Assembly (NCBI GenBank): GCA_003229755.1
Contig: QIFJ01000196.1
Location: 1 to 6,521, forward strand
Direction of reading: 5' to 3'
Source of the DNA: Pseudomonadota bacterium
Lineage (GTDB): Bacteria > BMS3Abin14
DNA: 6,521 nt
Below, piece by piece: positions 6,086-6,521 of this stretch. Position 1 is the stretch's first letter, and each line of letters starts with the position of its first letter. The translations under genes were made by a program, and so were the position numbers. The notes under the pieces were generated by a model. The model saw nothing but the letters and a program-made list of their open reading frames with translations. It had not been told where the DNA came from and made no database searches.

Positions 6086-6268
6086 CTATAACCCCCTCTT
6101 TCCGCCGTCCGTTTTTTTGTACTCAGATCCTGACCGGCGATCGTCCTTGGATCTACGTCGTTCCATCCGGTCGAGCCATGCGTACTCTTTCAACTGCCGC
6201 CGGTCTGTTTCTGTTCTCCGACGATCAGTTACTGGTTTTTTTCTGTCCACATCTTTACGGGAACTCAT
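6086..6268 (-). CDS. Arginine-rich small protein of unknown function
   Basis: The start is the ATG at 6268-6266, which follows GGGGG with a 6-base spacer; a TTG 51 bases further upstream is in frame but has no SD. The product has 60 aa and 14 arginines, arranged as charged clusters: TDRRRTETDRR, then KEYAWLDRMERRRSKDDRR. There is no signal peptide or membrane segment, and the protein is probably largely disordered. Similar 'DRRxxxDRR' stretches occur in small Desulfobacterota proteins and next to PilZ domains (from memory), but no function follows from this. A second, related gene lies immediately upstream on the same strand. The stop is TAG at 6088-6086, 40 bases from the convergent MNT-like frame. 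Confidence 0.6.
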   Translation of the reverse strand: MSSRKDVDRKKPVTDRRRTETDRRQLKEYAWLDRMERRRSKDDRRSGSEYKKTDGGKRGL

Positions 6269-6393
6269 GTAGTACCCCCATACCACACCACCGGTGTGCT
6301 TCGGGCTGATCGATATCAACTTCAGTAATGCACATTTTCATCATAGAAGCCCGGAGTTCACAGCTCAAAGCCCGTGTCTTTATCGATCAATTC

Positions 6394-6411
6394 AAAAGTT
6401 TACTAACTTTT
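6394..6411. other. Small A+T-rich hairpin at the stop codon
   Basis: AAAAGTT and AACTTTT form a 7-bp perfect stem around the loop TACT, and the stop codons of the right-hand arginine-rich gene fall inside it. The stem is too weak in G+C for a good terminator, but it could limit transcription into the next gene. Confidence 0.35.
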
Positions 6412-6521
6412 ACGTCTATCGGGCTCTTCGCGCCTGCTTTCTTCACTACGCCTGTTAGTGCCTGTTCGCCTGTCCAGCTCTCCCAGCCATGCCGGGTCCT
6501 GTTCATTTCTCCGGTCAATAC
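6403..6521 (-). CDS. Second arginine-rich small protein, C-terminal part (partial)
   Basis: The minus strand is open from the window edge to TAG at 6405-6403, followed directly by an in-frame TAA. The 38 visible residues include IDRRNEQDPAWLGELDRRTG and NRRSEESRREEPDRRKS. It aligns with the neighbouring small protein: both have DRR, five residues, AWL, three residues, then an (E/D)RR cluster and RRS a few residues later, with one residue of difference in length. The two are therefore paralogues in tandem. The start lies beyond the window, so it may be as short as its neighbour or the tail of a larger protein. Its function is unknown. Confidence 0.6.
   Translation of the reverse strand, partial: IDRRNEQDPAWLGELDRRTGTNRRSEESRREEPDRRKS

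Noticed and set aside
6047..6086. GGTCT and AGACC as a terminator stem between the convergent small genes
   Set aside because: The stem is only 5 bp with a loop of about 30 bases and no T-run.

Overview
The window looks like chromosomal DNA of a Gram-negative bacterium. The evidence is three N-terminal export signals, one of them a lipobox, a WG-repeat protein, and an SD-led layout of short intergenic gaps. The protein style (WG repeats, a secreted PQQ-type propeller, HEAT repeats, a GFxGxxWGT-type domain, very arginine-rich small proteins) reminds me most of Desulfobacterota (former Deltaproteobacteria). That placement is an impression from family style, not something proved here. I see no rRNA, tRNA, CRISPR array or transposase gene.

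Left part (1-1399, + strand): the C-terminal end of a WG-repeat protein enters from the left edge. A short gap follows, with a three-copy heptamer repeat and a plausible sigma-70 promoter, then a TTG-started secreted protein of unknown function. It ends 8 bases from a convergent operon.

Middle (1408-5293, - strand, read right to left): a tight operon encodes a lipoprotein of about 211 aa, then a large exported PQQ-like beta-propeller protein carrying an unusual Ser/Tyr/Gln/Asn-rich insertion, then a HEAT-repeat protein. The lipoprotein stop codon lies inside the SD of the propeller gene, which suggests coupled translation. A fourth, upstream gene once overlapped the lipoprotein start (ATGA), but it is broken by an exact 22-bp tandem duplication and then lost at an inverted-repeat element. 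The HEAT gene has a strong SD facing an ATA codon where an ATG would be expected.

Right part (5440-6521): this stretch looks eroded. It holds the broken operon gene, a 77-bp perfect inverted-repeat element, a possible minus-strand gene remnant, a short + strand protein resembling a nucleotidyltransferase (MNT-type) domain with its catalytic motif worn away, and two related arginine-rich small proteins on the - strand, the second cut by the window edge.

How it fits together: the middle operon probably makes an envelope-associated set of lipoprotein plus two repeat-scaffold proteins. No enzymatic active site is visible, so its task is unknown. Nothing here amounts to a proven new system. The most interesting items are this uncharacterised envelope operon with its odd insertion, and the decaying stretch to its right.
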